Assembly (NCBI GenBank): GCA_039819785.1
Contig: JBCBRH010000011.1
Span: 1-64,000, forward strand
Length of the DNA: 64,000 nucleotides
Direction of reading: 5' to 3'
Origin: JBCBRD01 sp039819785
GTDB taxonomy: Bacteria; Pseudomonadota; Alphaproteobacteria; Rhizobiales; Hyphomicrobiaceae
The first letter of the stretch is position 1; every line of letters starts with the position of its first letter. Below, piece by piece: positions 43,910-53,210 of the stretch. The position numbers and the translations under genes are program-made. Under the pieces are notes generated by a model that made no database searches, was not told where the DNA came from, and saw only the letters and a list, made by a program, of their open reading frames with translations.

Positions 43910-44992
43910 TCAACGCAGCTTAAGCGTTGCCAGTCCGATCAGCGCGAGCACAACCGAGATAATCCAGAACCGGACCACGACGGTCGATTCATGCCACCCC
44001 TTCTGCTCGAAATGGTGATGCAGCGGAGCCATTCGAAAAACCCGTTTTCCGGTCAGCTTGAACGACGTCACCTGAATGATCACCGAAAGCGTTTCCAACA
44101 CGAACAACCCGCCCACAATCGCGAGCACGATTTCGTTTTTCGTCGCAACCGCGATGGTGCCGAGCGCACCGCCAAGGGCAAGCGAACCGGTGTCGCCCAT
44201 GAAAATCATCGCAGGTGGTGCGTTGAACCACAAAAAACCAAGCCCCGCGCCAATGAAGGCACCACAAACAACAGCCAGCTCCCCTGTGCCCGGCACGAAA
44301 TGGATTTGCAAATAAGTGGCGAATTTCGCGTTACCGGACAGATAGGCAAACAACCCGAATGTGGCTGCCGCGATCATCACGGGTACAATCGCCAGGCCAT
44401 CAAGACCGTCAGTGAGGTTTACGGCATTCCCGGCACCGGCAATCACCAAGACACCAAGCAGAATAAAGAATGGCCCCAACTCGATCAGCAGGTCCTTGAA
44501 AAAGGGAACCGTAATCGACGTTGCAAGCTCAGCCGTGGCCAGCAGCGAAATCGAATACGTCGCCATCGCCGCAATTGCCAGCTCACAGCCAAGCCGCAAC
44601 TTTCCCGAAAACCCGCCTGCCGTCTGCTTTGTGACCTTCAGATAGTCATCATAAAAACCAATCAGACCAAACGTGACCGTCACAAACAGCACGATCCAAA
44701 CATACGGGTTGTCGAGGTTTGACCAGAGGATGGATGAAACGAGCACGCCCGAGAGGATCATCAGTCCGCCCATCGTCGGCGTACCGCGCTTGGCCAGATG
44801 CGTTTTCGGACCATCCTCACGGATCGGCTGACCTTTGCCCTGCTTGATGCGCAGCAGATCAATGATGCCAGGCCCGAAGAGCAGTACAAACAACAAAGCG
44901 GTAAAAATCGCACCACCTGTGCGGAACGTGATGTACCGAAAGACGTTGAGGGGACCAAACTGGTCACTAAAATTCACCAGTTCATGAAGCAT
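43910..44992 (-). CDS. mraY: phospho-N-acetylmuramoyl-pentapeptide transferase MraY
   Basis: A 360-residue integral membrane enzyme that makes lipid I from UDP-MurNAc-pentapeptide and undecaprenyl phosphate. Signatures: GPKTHLAKRGTPTMGGLMIL near residue 60, GFYDDYLKVTKQT (catalytic Asp pair), NAVNLTDGLDGLAI, FLWFNAPPAMIFMGDTGSLA and the end segment MAPLHHHFEQKGWHESTVVV. About ten membrane helices. The gene sits between murF and murD in the usual order. Confidence 0.97.
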   Translation of the reverse strand: MLHELVNFSDQFGPLNVFRYITFRTGGAIFTALLFVLLFGPGIIDLLRIKQGKGQPIREDGPKTHLAKRGTPTMGGLMILSGVLVSSILWSNLDNPYVWIVLFVTVTFGLIGFYDDYLKVTKQTAGGFSGKLRLGCELAIAAMATYSISLLATAELATSITVPFFKDLLIELGPFFILLGVLVIAGAGNAVNLTDGLDGLAIVPVMIAAATFGLFAYLSGNAKFATYLQIHFVPGTGELAVVCGAFIGAGLGFLWFNAPPAMIFMGDTGSLALGGALGTIAVATKNEIVLAIVGGLFVLETLSVIIQVTSFKLTGKRVFRMAPLHHHFEQKGWHESTVVVRFWIISVVLALIGLATLKLR

Positions 44993-45123
44993 CGATGTGT
45001 CTCAAATCCTATGTTCCCTCAAACCGCCCGGTTATCCCCGCCAAGGCCGGATTGCCCGCAACGAAAGTCCGTCAGCGTTTACCATGACATGCACCGCCGA
45101 CAAAAAACATGAGTCCAATGCCT

Positions 45124-46542
45124 TCAACTGGCTTGGTTTTTCAACAGGTGAGACTTTAAAGCCGCGAGCACCGGCCCCATGCGTGACCCCAATGATCCTT
45201 TGACCATCACCGCATCTCCCGGTTTCACAGCACGCAAGACAGCCTCCATCAACGCTTCAGCCGTTGGCGCGTATCCACCCTTTTGTTCGGCGGACAGCAC
45301 CTCATACAGGTGCGCCATCAAGGGCCCACAGGCAAACACGGCGTTCACCTTCGCGGCAGCTAGGTCCTCGGCAAGCGCGGCGTGCAGAGCCGGCCCATCT
45401 TCACCCAGCTCCAGCATATCGCCGACAATCGCCACGCGACGGTTTACGCCAGCGCGCGGAAGCTCCAGCACTGAAATCGCAGCCGCCATCGAGGCCGGAT
45501 TGGCGTTATAACTCTCATCAATCAGGACCACGTCTCCATCAGGCATCGCGATACGCTCAACGACGCCGCGACCCTCGGGAACGTTGAACGCCTCCAACGC
45601 ACGCACAGCGTGGGCGACATCACATCCCGAGGCCCGCGCAGCCAGCAGCACCGCAAGCGCATTCATCACGAGATGCGCACCCGGCACGTTCAGTCTCAAA
45701 CTATGATCTTCACCAAGGCAGACGACCTGCGCCGTCGTCCCGGCCGCATCGGCGTGAGCTGTAACCAGACGGCAATCGGCATCCACATGCTGACCGAATG
45801 ACAGCACCGCAGCACCCCGCGCCCGGGCGCGTCGAGCGAGGAAGTCGAAGTACGCGTTATCCCGGTTCAGAATCGCGGTGCCCTCAGCATCCAAACCTTG
45901 GAAGATCTCGGCCTTGGCCTCGGCAATCTCGTCCACGGAGGCAAACTGCCCAAGATGCACCGGCGCCACCGTCGTCACGATCGCCACGTCCGGCCTCACC
46001 ATGCGCGACAACGGCGTAATCTCGCCTGGGTTGTTCATACCGATCTCGAACACGCCATACCGTGTGTCGGCCGCCATTCGCGCGAGCGTGAGCGGCACAC
46101 CCCAATGGTTGTTGAACGATTTTTCCGGCGCATGCGTCGCCCCGAAGACGGAAAACGCCAGCCGCAGCATTTCCTTGGTCCCGGTCTTGCCGACACTTCC
46201 CGTCACCGCGATCACGTAGGCGGATGGTGAAAGGCGGTTCCGCGCGCCAACCCCGATCGCCTCCAGGCCTGCCTGAGTGTCATCCACACGCAGCAGCGCT
46301 CCATCGCCGGCGCTTCGCACATAATCGCGCGAGACCAACGCAGCCACAGCGCCACTTGCAAAAGCGGCGCCGACAAAATCATGGCCATCCCGGTTGCTCT
46401 TCAAGGCAATGAAGACATCACCCGGTTCAGCGATCCGGCTGTCGAGTGTAAAGCCGCTCAGCAGGTCAGGCGGCGCGCCATCCCATGTGCCACCACAGGC
46501 CATGGCCAAGCCTTCAGCAGTCCAAAGGGCATGGGTGGTCAT
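45124..46542 (-). CDS. murF: UDP-N-acetylmuramoyl-tripeptide--D-alanyl-D-alanine ligase MurF
   Basis: A 472-residue Mur ligase. Elements: FTLDSRIAEPGDVFIALKSN (uridine-binding domain), VIAVTGSVGKTGTKEMLRLA as ATP loop, FNNHWGVPLTLARMAADTRY, EIGMNNPGEITPLSRMVRPD, IDESYNANPASMAAAISVLE, and VAIVGDMLELGEDGPALHAA. It adds the D-Ala-D-Ala made by Ddl, encoded about 9 kb downstream in the same block. It starts 13 bases after the murE stop. Confidence 0.97.
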   Translation of the reverse strand: MTTHALWTAEGLAMACGGTWDGAPPDLLSGFTLDSRIAEPGDVFIALKSNRDGHDFVGAAFASGAVAALVSRDYVRSAGDGALLRVDDTQAGLEAIGVGARNRLSPSAYVIAVTGSVGKTGTKEMLRLAFSVFGATHAPEKSFNNHWGVPLTLARMAADTRYGVFEIGMNNPGEITPLSRMVRPDVAIVTTVAPVHLGQFASVDEIAEAKAEIFQGLDAEGTAILNRDNAYFDFLARRARARGAAVLSFGQHVDADCRLVTAHADAAGTTAQVVCLGEDHSLRLNVPGAHLVMNALAVLLAARASGCDVAHAVRALEAFNVPEGRGVVERIAMPDGDVVLIDESYNANPASMAAAISVLELPRAGVNRRVAIVGDMLELGEDGPALHAALAEDLAAAKVNAVFACGPLMAHLYEVLSAEQKGGYAPTAEALMEAVLRAVKPGDAVMVKGSLGSRMGPVLAALKSHLLKNQAS

Positions 46543-46555
46543 TTGCTAGGTCTCA

Positions 46556-48043
46556 TCAATAAACCGCTCTGTGATCTTCAAGAGCTGCAGCCACTTCCTC
46601 ATGGTCAGAGAACGGCAACACCTGATCTCCGACGATCTGGCCGGTTTCATGGCCCTTGCCGGCCACAAGCAAAACATCACCTACCCCAAGCATCTGCACA
46701 CCAGCCCGGATCGCAGCCCGCCGGTCACCGATCTCAATGGCGCCCTCGCAGTCCGCGAGAATCTCCGCGCGGATCGCTTTTGGCACTTCCGTGCGAGGGT
46801 TATCGTCGGTCACAACGACCACGTCGGATTTGTCTGACGCAATCTGACCCATCAACGGGCGCTTACCCCGATCCCGGTCACCGCCGCATCCGAACACGCA
46901 GATCAATTGCCCGGTAACAAATGGACGAACAGCATCCAAAGCGGCCGACAGCGCTTCGGGCTTATGCGCATAATCAATGACGGCAAGGCCGCCGCGCACT
47001 TCGCCAACAACATCAAGCCGGCCAGGCACACCTTTTAGCTGTGTGAGACCTTCGATGATCTGCGCCGTGGAAAGCCCCACCGCGTGGGCGAGACCTGCAG
47101 CGACCAGTGCGTTCTCCACCTGATATCCGCCAACGAGTGGCAGCAGCAAAGTGTGCGCCGACCCGTCAACTTCGAGTTTCAAAACCTGACGAAACCCATC
47201 GGACTTTACGTCCAGCAGTCGGACGACATCCCCACCCCGGCCAACGCGGCAGACCCGCAGGCCACGCGCATTGCAAACGCCAATGACATGCTCAGCCTCA
47301 GCTCCGTCCATATTTATGACGGCAGGTTGGCCAGGTTGCAGCAACGTATCGAACAACCGCATTTTCGCCGCCATATAGGCTGCGACGCTTGGATGATAAT
47401 CAAGATGGTCACGGCCTAGATTGGTAAAGGCCGCAGCGGTCAACCGGACGCCGTCCAGCCTGAATTGATCAAGACCATGCGACGACGCCTCAAAGGCAAG
47501 ATGCGTGACGCCCTCGCCCGCAAGCCCGGCCAATGTCCGATGCAGCGACACCGGATCAGGCGTTGTCAGCGACCCATACCGCGCAGCCCCTGGCTTGATA
47601 ATGCCAACGGTCCCAACCGAGGCCGCAGCCAGCCCGCCACTTGCAAAAATCTGCCGCGTGAAATCGACGACGGATGTTTTCCCGGATGTCCCCGTCACGG
47701 CAACGGCCACCTCAGGCTGCCCGGGATGGAACAGGACAGCGGCAATGGCCAGCGCCCGTCGAGGCTCATCCACCCGGATGACACTGATATCCGCGCTTGC
47801 CGTCAGGGAACTATCCCGACCAACGAGCACGCCAGAGGCCCCGGCGGTGACAGCGGCTGGAACAAAATCAGCGCCGTCATTCTTCACACCCTTCAACGCG
47901 GCAAACAGCGTACCCGCCTCCACCGCGCGACTGTCCGGCGTAACGCCTGACAGCTTCGTATCCAACGGACCTGTCACGGCAGCATCCATGCCATGGGCAT
48001 CAAAAGCCTGCATCAAATCCCGGATGGAAAGCTGCGCGGTCAT
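46556..48043 (-). CDS. murE: UDP-MurNAc-L-Ala-D-Glu--2,6-diaminopimelate ligase MurE
   Basis: A 495-residue Mur ligase. ATP loop VAVTGTSGKTSVVDFTRQIF near residue 112, TTPDPVSLHRTLAGLAGEGV, FTNLGRDHLDYHPSVAAYMA, and the substrate-specificity motif DNPRTE (TDDNPRTEVPKAIRAEIL), which points to meso-diaminopimelate as the third residue of the stem peptide. The N-terminal domain begins MTAQLSIRDLMQAFD, and ends in GHETGQIVGDQVLPFSDHEE. It follows ftsI after 134 bases. Confidence 0.97.
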   Translation of the reverse strand: MTAQLSIRDLMQAFDAHGMDAAVTGPLDTKLSGVTPDSRAVEAGTLFAALKGVKNDGADFVPAAVTAGASGVLVGRDSSLTASADISVIRVDEPRRALAIAAVLFHPGQPEVAVAVTGTSGKTSVVDFTRQIFASGGLAAASVGTVGIIKPGAARYGSLTTPDPVSLHRTLAGLAGEGVTHLAFEASSHGLDQFRLDGVRLTAAAFTNLGRDHLDYHPSVAAYMAAKMRLFDTLLQPGQPAVINMDGAEAEHVIGVCNARGLRVCRVGRGGDVVRLLDVKSDGFRQVLKLEVDGSAHTLLLPLVGGYQVENALVAAGLAHAVGLSTAQIIEGLTQLKGVPGRLDVVGEVRGGLAVIDYAHKPEALSAALDAVRPFVTGQLICVFGCGGDRDRGKRPLMGQIASDKSDVVVVTDDNPRTEVPKAIRAEILADCEGAIEIGDRRAAIRAGVQMLGVGDVLLVAGKGHETGQIVGDQVLPFSDHEEVAAALEDHRAVY

Positions 48044-48177
48044 TGTCGGTGACGTCCGATTGTGAATGGAAGATGGTCGACGCTCTTTAACCCAAGCCTG
48101 GACCGCTGCGCCAGCCCGGGAACGGCGGCTTGGCCCAATTGCTCATGCGACGGTTTGATTGCCAGCCTCTGAAAGCT

Positions 48178-49926
48178 TCAATCGTTGGCCGGCTTGCGAA
48201 GAAGCTCAGTCGGCAACAGCGGCGCAATCCGTTCAATCAGCCGGGCCGTGGCAGGTGCTGCCGTTACCCCAGCTGAAATTTTGCCACCTGTTTCTCTAGT
48301 GGGTTGCGGTCGAAACAGACTCAAAAGCGTAAGTGTGCGCGGTTCATCCATGGGAAACGCCCCCACGAAAGACGAAATGACAGCGTCCGGATCATAGCGG
48401 CCATTGACGGCGATTTCCGCCGTTCCCGTCTTCCCGCCAACATCCAGCCCCGGCACATCGGCTCGCCATCCCGTCCCAGCCTTGGACGCCACGTTGGCCC
48501 GCATCATCTTTCGCATCGCCGTGACAGTCTCACGCGAAACAACACGTGGACCCGTATTGGTCCAGCCAGCGGGCCGCTTGAAAAACGTCAACGGGACTCT
48601 GGTTCCGCCATTGACGATTGGAACGGCGGCAGCCGCGAACTGCAACGGCGCAACCGCCAGCCCATGACCATAACTCACCGTCACCGTTTCAATCGCGTTC
48701 CACCTCCTCGGCAATTGGGGAAACGCCCCGCGTCCCGCCTCGGTCCTAAGCGGCTTATCAAATCCAAGCTTGGCCAGAAACGCCTGCTGCGCGGCAGCCC
48801 CGCCAGACAGCGCAAGTACACCGGCTCCGACATTCGATGATTTGGTGAAGACCTGCGACACGGTCAGCGGGCGCGGCGATGGATGAGGGTCACGGATCAC
48901 ATGGCCATCGGCAACCAGCGGCCGCGTCACATCGATGGACATGTCAGGCGTGACGGCCTTTCGCTCCAGAGCATCGGCAAGCGTAAACAGCTTGAAAATC
49001 GATCCCAACTCGAAGACGCCCGACCTCAGCCGATCAGCACGCTCGGGTGTTTCTGCCTCTTGCGGCACCAACGGGTCAGCTCCAGGTGTCGAAACAGCTG
49101 CCAGGATTTCGCCGGTTCGCACATCAATGACAACGCCCGCAGCCGCTTCCGCCTTGTAGCGCCGTTTCGCATCGCCAAGCACATCATGCAACGCATGCTG
49201 CACACTCAGATCAAGCGACAACTGAACCGGTTTGCGATGCGAAAGCTTCGGCGAATACACAGGGTCGGTCTGGTTCGTTTCATCCAAAAACCGCTCGATA
49301 CCTGCCAGCCCGTGATTGTCGACATTCACAAAACCAAGCGTATGCCCAACCAGCCTGCCTGCCGGATAGGCCCGCTTCAGCTCATACTGAAACGCCAATC
49401 CCGGCAGCCCGAGTTCATGTACGGCACGCGCCGTCGACGGAGAAATTCCCCGCTTCAGCCAGACGAACTGCCGGCTGCGGTCTTGAACAGCCTCGCGGAT
49501 AAACGCCTGCGACAAGGACGGGATCACGGCCGAAAGTTCGTGGGCAACTTCGTCAATATCAAGCATCACCGAAGGATCAGCGTAGAGCGATGGAATGACG
49601 ACGTCATTGGCCAAAAGCCTGCCATTTCGGTCGACAATATCGGGGCGCGAGAAAGCCGTGGCCAACGGTTTGCTGATGGCAGCCTGCGGCGCATCCTCGT
49701 GCAAGCTGGCCAATCTTAGGAGCTGTCCGGCAATGAGCATGAACCCAGCGCCAACTGCAACGAGACTGAGCGTTGCGCGCAGCCGGAGGCGCGGCTTGCG
49801 CTGACCGCCATTCTGGTCTCGCCCCCGAGCCCGATGATTAAGGCCAGGCGAGATAACCACGACAGGCCGGGCCTCAACCGGAGTTGCCCCCTGAGCCCGC
49901 TTTGAAGACCTTGGCACTAACCTCAT
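48178..49926 (-). CDS. ftsI: peptidoglycan transpeptidase FtsI (PBP3)
   Basis: A 582-residue class B penicillin-binding protein of the septum. A basic cytosolic tail of about 45 residues precedes one membrane segment (LSLVAVGAGFMLIAGQLLRL). The N-terminal region has FSRPDIVDRNGRLLANDV; the transpeptidase domain shows the SxxK motif GSIFK (nucleophile Ser), SSN, and GGKTGTA. It cross-links septal peptidoglycan with FtsW. Its ATG overlaps the ftsL stop by four bases (49923-49926). Full length for the family. Confidence 0.97.
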   Translation of the reverse strand: MRLVPRSSKRAQGATPVEARPVVVISPGLNHRARGRDQNGGQRKPRLRLRATLSLVAVGAGFMLIAGQLLRLASLHEDAPQAAISKPLATAFSRPDIVDRNGRLLANDVVIPSLYADPSVMLDIDEVAHELSAVIPSLSQAFIREAVQDRSRQFVWLKRGISPSTARAVHELGLPGLAFQYELKRAYPAGRLVGHTLGFVNVDNHGLAGIERFLDETNQTDPVYSPKLSHRKPVQLSLDLSVQHALHDVLGDAKRRYKAEAAAGVVIDVRTGEILAAVSTPGADPLVPQEAETPERADRLRSGVFELGSIFKLFTLADALERKAVTPDMSIDVTRPLVADGHVIRDPHPSPRPLTVSQVFTKSSNVGAGVLALSGGAAAQQAFLAKLGFDKPLRTEAGRGAFPQLPRRWNAIETVTVSYGHGLAVAPLQFAAAAVPIVNGGTRVPLTFFKRPAGWTNTGPRVVSRETVTAMRKMMRANVASKAGTGWRADVPGLDVGGKTGTAEIAVNGRYDPDAVISSFVGAFPMDEPRTLTLLSLFRPQPTRETGGKISAGVTAAPATARLIERIAPLLPTELLRKPAND

Positions 49927-50234
49927 GGCGTCGCCCCTTGTCCAAGGCGCCCATCGGGACCAGCCAACAAACCAGCCGGACTTTGATATTGGGACTGCCG
50001 CGCAGGACGCAGACCGAGGTTGCGCGCAAAAGGCGCAATGCGTTCAGGTCGCGAGAGATGGGCGCGCTCGGCTTTGTAGACGGCGATGTCCGCCCGCAAC
50101 TTCTCCAACGCGTCTTCCTTGCGTGAAACGTCACCCGCAATCCGTCGCGTTTCATAATTGATCGCAAACAGCGCAACCGCACTGCCAACCATCAACAACA
50201 CCGCAATGACGATCAGACCACGCACCCGCGCCAC
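49923..50234 (-). CDS. ftsL: cell division protein FtsL
   Basis: A 103-residue bitopic membrane protein. One membrane segment near the N-terminus (GLIVIAVLLMVGSAVALFAI) is followed by a coiled-coil region (RIAGDVSRKEDALEKLRADI) and PERIAPFARNLGLRPARQ, the conserved end of the FtsL family. It binds FtsB and FtsQ in the divisome. It overlaps ftsI by four bases and lies 38 bases after rsmH. Sequence conservation in this family is low, so the call rests on position and architecture. Confidence 0.9.
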   Translation of the reverse strand: MARVRGLIVIAVLLMVGSAVALFAINYETRRIAGDVSRKEDALEKLRADIAVYKAERAHLSRPERIAPFARNLGLRPARQSQYQSPAGLLAGPDGRLGQGATP

Positions 50235-50272
50235 CTCGAAAGACCTGCAACGTCATCCCGCCAGGGCTTTGT

Positions 50273-51352
50273 TCAAAGCGCGCGTCGGGCAATCGCCGGG
50301 ACACCCAGATCAGCCACATCAAACGGCCACGGCGCAGCATCTGTCCGGACCGCCGACCGTAACCGTGCCGATCGCGCACGCGGGTTGACGTCAAGTTCAC
50401 CTTTCGAAGACGTTAAGGCCGGGTGGTTAACAATTTTTAAACTTGGCCGCGTTTCTGATTCGATTTGAACCGGCATGTGCCGGGAGACCCCGCCATCCTT
50501 GCCGCTGCGCTTCGCAAGAAACCGCTTCACAATCCGGTCCTCCAGCGAATGAAACGTTACGACGACGAGCCGACCGCCCGGTTTCAAACAGCGTTCTGCG
50601 CCGCTTAACCCCCGGACAAGTTCACCCAGTTCGTCGTTGATGTACATCCGCAGCGCCTGAAATGTTTTCGTCGCCGGATGACGCGGATCCCCCCTTCGCC
50701 CACCGACCACTTTTTCCACGAGATCAGCCAGCTCCAACGTGCGCGCAAATGGCGTCTCGGCCCGCCGCGCCACAATCGCCTCGGCGATCCGTCGGGACCG
50801 TTTTTCTTCGCCCAGTTGAAAAATGATATCGGCCAGCAATTTGGCATCTGCCGTATTCACGACATCAGCCGCCGAAGGTCCCTTTTCCAATGGCGGAACA
50901 GATCCGCCATCGTGAAACATCCGCATATCTAACGGCCCGTCGCCTTGAAACGAAAACCCACGGTCATCCTGATCAAGCTGCATCGACGACACGCCAAGAT
51001 CAAACACGACCCCGTCGAATTGGGCGATGTAGGTCGTCTCGCAATCAGCGTCAGGGTCCGCGGTGTAATGGTCCAGCATGCTGAACGGCAGCTGCCTAAG
51101 CGACAGTCGCCCGTCATAAGCCAGCGCAAGCTGAAATCCCGCCGTCACCGCACTGGGATCGCGGTCCAGAGCCACGACCTTGCAGTCAGCCGCATCAAGA
51201 ATGGCGCTTGCGTATCCGCCCGCGCCAAACGTGGCGTCAATGTAGGTTTCGCCGTCCGCCGGCGCGAGACGCTCCAGCACCTCCGCCAACATCACTGGGA
51301 TGTGCGGTTGTGTCAGCCTGTCTGGCCCACGCGACGTCCCGCCCGACACCAT
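50273..51352 (-). CDS. rsmH: 16S rRNA (cytosine-1402-N4)-methyltransferase RsmH
   Basis: From the ATG at 51352, with AGGAGG upstream, the product is 359 residues. It has HIPVMLAEVLERLAPADGET, the SAM loop DATFGAGGYASAILDAADCK, VFDLGVSSMQLDQDDRGFSF, ALRMYINDELGELVRGLSGA and VVVTFHSLEDRIVKRFLAKR. RsmH (MraW) methylates N4 of C1402 in 16S rRNA. A TTG at 51373 would add seven residues without support. It lies 47 bases after mraZ. Confidence 0.96.
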   Translation of the reverse strand: MVSGGTSRGPDRLTQPHIPVMLAEVLERLAPADGETYIDATFGAGGYASAILDAADCKVVALDRDPSAVTAGFQLALAYDGRLSLRQLPFSMLDHYTADPDADCETTYIAQFDGVVFDLGVSSMQLDQDDRGFSFQGDGPLDMRMFHDGGSVPPLEKGPSAADVVNTADAKLLADIIFQLGEEKRSRRIAEAIVARRAETPFARTLELADLVEKVVGGRRGDPRHPATKTFQALRMYINDELGELVRGLSGAERCLKPGGRLVVVTFHSLEDRIVKRFLAKRSGKDGGVSRHMPVQIESETRPSLKIVNHPALTSSKGELDVNPRARSARLRSAVRTDAAPWPFDVADLGVPAIARRAL

Positions 51353-51399
51353 AACGCATTTCCTCCTGGCCAAGCCATCCGGCGTGACCGGCCACCTCG

Positions 51400-51873
51400 T
51401 CAGTCGCCGTTGCCGCCGCCTCCCGCTCCACTGCCGAACAGCTTGCGGTGGCCACGAACTTTCTCGCGGGCAGCCCTGCGGCGTTCCTCGAACCGTTCGG
51501 GTTGCCAGATCTGAAACTTCTCGCCAAGTCCGACAAAAGCGACCTTGCCGTCAAGTCCGGCGTGCGCCCGCAACCCTTCAGGTAGGACCGTGCGTCCGTC
51601 CCCATCGATAGCGAGGACCTGGACGTCCCCATAAAGAGCGACGGAGAGTTCGTCACGTTCATCGGAGTATTCCGGAAGGTCGCTAAGTAGCGCATCGATT
51701 TTTTGCGCAAGTCTTTCGCCACCTGCATCGAGCGCTGGAGCATCGAGCGAGGGGTAGCAGTAGATGCCACCGGCATACCCGTCGCGTTCAAGCACCGTGC
51801 GAAACGGCGCGGGAATTGAGACCCGGCCCTTGGCGTCGATTTTGTTGATGAATGTCGAGACAAAACGGTCCAT
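51400..51873 (-). CDS. mraZ: transcriptional regulator MraZ
   Basis: The 157-residue product has two AbrB/SpoVT-like beta-barrel halves: FVSTFINKIDAKGRVSIPAP at the start and VQVLAIDGDGRTVLPEGLRA in the middle, then FVGLGEKFQIWQPERFEERR. MraZ binds repeats in the promoter of its own operon and controls the dcw genes. It is the first gene of the block, as usual. The C-terminal tail is Gly-rich. I did not find a clear series of MraZ-type repeats in the upstream sequence. Confidence 0.95.
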   Translation of the reverse strand: MDRFVSTFINKIDAKGRVSIPAPFRTVLERDGYAGGIYCYPSLDAPALDAGGERLAQKIDALLSDLPEYSDERDELSVALYGDVQVLAIDGDGRTVLPEGLRAHAGLDGKVAFVGLGEKFQIWQPERFEERRRAAREKVRGHRKLFGSGAGGGGNGD

Positions 51874-52418
51874 CCCCTATTGCGTGTCCTCTAAAACGCA
51901 AACCGCTTCGCCACTCACCGACCTGATCCTCAAACACCTCAAGACACTGATATTTTTTCATCCGCACCCGCGTTGGAATGCCATCTGACCCAAGTGAGCG
52001 GACCGTGACAGTCGCCCAGACCCCGGCCCTCTCTCGGGATCGGCGCCTCGCCACGGCCCATGCCCGGTGCGGACGGGCTATCATGGGATCACATGGTTTC
52101 TTATGGGTGTCAATGGTGTGTTAACCTTTCCACACGGGATAACGCGCACGGAGCCACACTGAGTCCCAAACGCTCAAATCACTGATTTTGTTGGATTTAG
52201 ATAGCGAGCAGGGCGCCGACGGCGCCGTCCCATGAGATCCCACACCAGCCCGGTCCAGGGCCCGTCCCATCCCGGTGCGCCCCAAAACCCACAGGTTTGT
52301 ATCGAGACGGCAGCAGCAGTCGCTGCAGCAACAAGAATCCCATTTATCCGGCTGGATGACCGACTATGCCGACCTACATTCAAACGAACACAATCAAGCG
52401 AAGTATCAGGAGATCGTA
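51874..52418. other. promoter region of the dcw block and of the gene at 52419
   Basis: About 545 bases between divergent genes. On the minus strand a perfect TTGACA (complement of 52108-52113) could be a -35 box for mraZ, but the -10 position is poor. AT-rich bases lie at about 51945-51965. AGGAG at 52408-52412 serves the gene starting at 52419. No gene was recognised in between. Confidence 0.4.
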
Positions 52419-52709
52419 TTGGCAACGCTCACAGTCATGGCGCGCATTTCACCAAAGCCGGAACATCTAGACGATGCCCGAAAGGCCATCGAAGAAATCC
52501 TCGAACCGACACGCTCAGAGCCGGGATGTCATCGCTTCGACTTGTTCACGGGAAACAGCGATGGCTGCCTCTACCTCTTCGAAGAGTGGGACAACGACGA
52601 AGCCCTCGAACAGCACTACGCCCAACCTTACACAGCCAAGGTTTTCGCCCTCTACCAAGATTGGCTAGCCCACCCCGTCGAAGTCCACCGCATGACCAAG
52701 GCCACCTGA
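52419..52709 (+). CDS. antibiotic biosynthesis monooxygenase-fold protein
   Basis: Starting at TTG 52419 the product is 96 residues: LATLTVMARISPKPEHLDDA, RSEPGCHRFDLFTGNSDGCL, YLFEEWDNDEALEQHYAQPY. This is the ferredoxin-like ABM fold (YgiN type), usually about 95 residues and dimeric. AGGAG (52408-52412) sits seven bases before the TTG, and no upstream ATG has a comparable site; an ATG-led form would add 48 poorly conserved, Gln-rich residues. Members include quinol and heme-related monooxygenases; the substrate here is unknown. The next gene's ATG follows the stop directly (TGAATG). Confidence 0.8.
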   Translation: MATLTVMARISPKPEHLDDARKAIEEILEPTRSEPGCHRFDLFTGNSDGCLYLFEEWDNDEALEQHYAQPYTAKVFALYQDWLAHPVEVHRMTKAT

Positions 52710-53210
52710 ATGCTCACAACCAACCGCCTCATCCTCCGCCCACCCCAGCCCGACGACGTCGATCCCTGCATCGACTTCATCATCACAGATCGCGCAAAGT
52801 TCGTTGGTGGAGGCACCGACAAAACGAGGGCGGACGCATGGCGCGCAGCTGCCATTGTCTTCGGACATTGGAAAATCCGCGGGTGGGGCCTTCTGGTCAT
52901 GGAACTCAAAGTCACGGGTAACCCCATCGGCAGCATCGGCCCCTGGCACCCCGAAGGCTGGCCGGAGAAGGAACTCGGTTGGTCCATCTGGTCAGCCGAT
53001 CACGAAGGCCAAGGATACGCAGCCGAAGCTCTCATACGCACACGCCAATGGGCATTCGAGGATCTGGGCTGGGACACAGCCGTCAGCTACATCGATCCGG
53101 AAAACGCGCGGTCCATTGCCCTCGCCGAAAGGGTCGGCTGCACGGTCGACCCAAACGCTGCAGCGCCCGATGACGACCCGACAATCATCTATCGCCATCC
53201 CTGCCCGTGA
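52710..53210 (+). CDS. GNAT family N-acetyltransferase (RimJ/RimL-like)
   Basis: A 166-residue acetyltransferase beginning MLTTNRLILRPPQPDDVDPC, with the acetyl-CoA binding strand-loop ELGWSIWSADHEGQGYAAEA (Q-x-x-G-x-A type) and SYIDPENARSIALAERVGCT near the end. It is fused in one transcript with the monooxygenase-fold gene, whose TGA overlaps no base but directly precedes the ATG. The substrate is not visible; RimJ/RimL-like enzymes acetylate protein N-termini or small molecules. Normal length. Confidence 0.85.
   Translation: MLTTNRLILRPPQPDDVDPCIDFIITDRAKFVGGGTDKTRADAWRAAAIVFGHWKIRGWGLLVMELKVTGNPIGSIGPWHPEGWPEKELGWSIWSADHEGQGYAAEALIRTRQWAFEDLGWDTAVSYIDPENARSIALAERVGCTVDPNAAAPDDDPTIIYRHPCP

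Noticed and set aside
51874..52418. Series of MraZ-binding repeats upstream of mraZ
   Set aside because: No clear regularly spaced TGGGN-type repeats could be placed on the minus strand, so I do not call an operator.
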